From Candidatus Gallibacteroides avistercoris (lineage in GTDB: Bacteria; Bacteroidota; Bacteroidia; Bacteroidales; CHK158-818), in the NCBI GenBank assembly GCA_018714665.1, contig DVNA01000105.1, positions 1 through 15,387 of the forward strand: a stretch of 15,387 nt of DNA. The letters run 5' to 3'. Both the position numbers and the translations under genes were made by a program. The notes beneath the pieces were generated by a model. It was not told where the DNA came from, did no database searches, and saw only the letters and a program-made list of their open reading frames with translations. Shown here piece after piece: positions 13,529 to 15,387 of the stretch; the first letter of the stretch is position 1; each line of letters begins with the position of its first letter.

Positions 13529-15387
13529 TTATTTCCATCCCGGGTTTTGAACCAAATTCGGGTTTTTATCCATTTCTCCCAGAGGTATGGGGAAGAGATA
13601 ATCTCTCGGAGTTTGCCATTGACGAGCCTGCAACGTAGTCAACACATAGAATGTTTCAACGGTAGATCCGTTTTGTGCATTCCATCCCTGTACGGGAACG
13701 GTAAAGAACTCGCTGGCACGTTTCCAACGGAGAATATCGTAGTAACGGTTTTCAGCTTCGAAAGCCAACTCGATTTGACGTTCTTTCTGGATAATCTGAC
13801 GCAAACCTGCCTGATCCAGGTGTTTGCCCACGTTGGTTACGATAGAGGCATCTGCGTAAACTACTTCCACTTTCGGCAAACCGGCACGTTCACGGATGGC
13901 ATTCAATTTGTCATAAACCTTCTGGTCGGGTCCGTAGTACTCGTTGTACGCTTCGGCATACATCAGATAGAGGTCTGCCAAACGGATAATGGGTTGAGCA
14001 AATTTCACGACACGAGCCCAGTGTCCGGTTCCCGATTCGGGATGAACCAGTTTCTTGATACCGATACCCGTCCAGTAGAAGTCCGTCTGGTTGTTATCCG
14101 GACGACGTCCACCGGGACGTTCGTAATAACGCATTTTCAGGTCATTCAGTTTATCGTGTGTACGCCATTTACCGCGGTCGGTAGCCAACCAAGCGTAGAA
14201 GCGCGGTTCACGATACAGATGCATCTTGACGGTTGTTTCACCCGGTTGCAAATAACCTTTGTGGTAGTAACCGGTCGTAGCATCTTTCACACCACCCACA
14301 TAACCGGGAGCATAGTCGCTACCATCCAGGGGAATGGTGGTCGGTTGGGTACGGTTTTCGTAATCCCACGTACGGTCTTCATCTATACATACCCCGTTGT
14401 TGGTATAGAAATTTTCCAACATAGCGTAGTTAGCGCCTACCCATTGCCATGCATACTGGGGAGTTCCCGGTTCTGCCGTAGAACGCATATTGGTAGCGTG
14501 AGAGATAGAACCTTCACCTTCGTAGTCGAGGTTAGAGAAGCCCCAAATCAACTCGTCGTTCCAAGATTCAACAATAGAGAAACGGTTGTTGTAACAGTAA
14601 CGGATAATTTCAGATGCACCTACGCCGTCGCCGTTATCCCCAAAGAAATTCTTGTTATCGAACTCTTTCGGAGTACCTTCGTAATAATAGAGTTTCTTAC
14701 CCTGTTCTTCTGCGTCATTAATAGCCTCTTCGGTAGCATCCAGCGCTTTTTTCCACTTTTCTCTGTCGTATTCCAGGTTAAACAAGGTTTCACCGTGGAT
14801 ACCTTTGAAAGTAGAGTAGTATTCAGCATTCCCGTTAAACAAGGGGCTGGCGGCATACAACAAGATTTTTGCCTTGATGGCTTTGGCAATTACGCGGTCG
14901 ATCTGACCCAGGAAAGTGGTAGAACGTTGAGCGTCCAAATCTGTTTTTTCTCCCACGATGTTACCGTCTGCATCTTTGATATACAGTACGTCATCAATCA
15001 AATCTACGCAATATTGGAAACAATCGTCCACCGGCTTACGTTCCTGACGTACCTGTTCTACACCAGCAGATTCAGGAATGTTTTGATCTACGATAACGAT
15101 GGGACCATAATTGCGAATCAGGTAGAAGTGATACCATGCTTTCAGTATTCTTACCTGAGCTGCACAGTCGGCCTTTTCTTCGTCAGTCATGTTCGGAACA
15201 TCGTTGATGTTTTCCAGGAAAATGTTACAATAACGGATACCCTGATAAAGAGCTTTTCCTGCTCCTCCACCATTCCAGAAAGAGAGGATGGGGTCAGAAG
15301 CACTTTGCCATCCGCGCATAATCTTTTCACCACGCGTATTACCTCTATTATTGGCTACGTCCGCATCCAAACGGCCCACCATTTCAT
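13529..15387 (-). CDS. SusD/RagB family outer-membrane glycan-binding lipoprotein (partial, N-terminus off window)
   Basis: SusD proteins sit as a lid on the SusC TonB-dependent porin and deliver glycans for import. The frame is open to the window edge, so about 619 residues are visible and the signal peptide and first residues are missing; the Met at 15382 is internal. Family hallmarks are AAQVRILKAWYHFYLIRNYG near the N-terminus, RLADLYLMYAEAYNEYYG, LNAIRERAGLP, ERQIELAFEAENRYYDILRW and the typical C-terminal NPNLVQNPGWK. The fold is an all-helical TPR-like SusD structure. The susC gene is expected immediately upstream, beyond the right edge. Two lipoprotein genes follow at 25 and 15 bases, forming one operon. 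The substrate cannot be deduced, since SusD sequences are poor predictors of glycan. Confidence 0.96.
   Translation of the reverse strand, partial: EMVGRLDADVANNRGNTRGEKIMRGWQSASDPILSFWNGGGAGKALYQGIRYCNIFLENINDVPNMTDEEKADCAAQVRILKAWYHFYLIRNYGPIVIVDQNIPESAGVEQVRQERKPVDDCFQYCVDLIDDVLYIKDADGNIVGEKTDLDAQRSTTFLGQIDRVIAKAIKAKILLYAASPLFNGNAEYYSTFKGIHGETLFNLEYDREKWKKALDATEEAINDAEEQGKKLYYYEGTPKEFDNKNFFGDNGDGVGASEIIRYCYNNRFSIVESWNDELIWGFSNLDYEGEGSISHATNMRSTAEPGTPQYAWQWVGANYAMLENFYTNNGVCIDEDRTWDYENRTQPTTIPLDGSDYAPGYVGGVKDATTGYYHKGYLQPGETTVKMHLYREPRFYAWLATDRGKWRTHDKLNDLKMRYYERPGGRRPDNNQTDFYWTGIGIKKLVHPESGTGHWARVVKFAQPIIRLADLYLMYAEAYNEYYGPDQKVYDKLNAIRERAGLPKVEVVYADASIVTNVGKHLDQAGLRQIIQKERQIELAFEAENRYYDILRWKRASEFFTVPVQGWNAQNGSTVETFYVLTTLQARQWQTPRDYLFPIPLGEMDKNPNLVQNPGWK

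Noticed and set aside
1..15387. CRISPR arrays, tRNA or rRNA genes, insertion sequences
   Set aside because: No spaced direct repeats, cloverleaf-like sequences, rRNA motifs, transposase motifs or terminal inverted repeats were seen.

Overview
The window looks like chromosome from a gut-type Bacteroidales bacterium (Bacteroides, Parabacteroides, Barnesiella or relatives; the genus cannot be fixed from the sequence alone). The evidence is a SusD/RagB protein followed by two surface-type lipoproteins with acidic residues straight after the lipid cysteine, Bacteroidetes-specific domain families (DUF4959/DUF5126/DUF5000 and DUF4998 type), almost no Shine-Dalgarno sequences, and several matches to the Bacteroidetes -7 promoter box TAnnTTTG.

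Layout. 1-309: AT-rich non-coding DNA with A/T tracts spaced about one helical turn apart, then a palindrome overlapping a -7 box. 310-2265 (+ strand): a Tat-exported lipoprotein of the sugar phosphate isomerase/epimerase TIM-barrel family, a terminator, then a secreted five-bladed beta-propeller glycoside hydrolase. All remaining genes are on the - strand. 2298-4649: topA (DNA topoisomerase I), convergent with the hydrolase and sharing a small terminator with it. 4837-9660: a two-gene operon in which a 1002-residue protein made almost wholly of TPR-like repeats is followed, 21 bases later, by a plug-less outer-membrane beta-barrel protein that ends at a strong terminator. 9745-10278: a NUDIX hydrolase with an N-terminal zinc ribbon. 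10481-10515: a strong bidirectional terminator. 10555-15387: the distal end of a polysaccharide utilisation locus (PUL): SusD (its N-terminus is off the right edge), a DUF4959/5126/5000-type lipoprotein and a DUF4998-type lipoprotein, read in that order. The SusC partner is expected just beyond the right edge.

How they work together. The PUL proteins should form an outer-membrane glycan capture and import complex; no PUL enzyme is visible, so its substrate is unknown. The two + strand genes suggest periplasmic sugar processing. The TPR/barrel pair looks like an envelope module of unknown function and is the least described system here. Its TPR gene carries an uninterrupted run of ten G in the coding strand, which could allow slippage and on/off switching of the pair, or could be a sequencing-sensitive spot.
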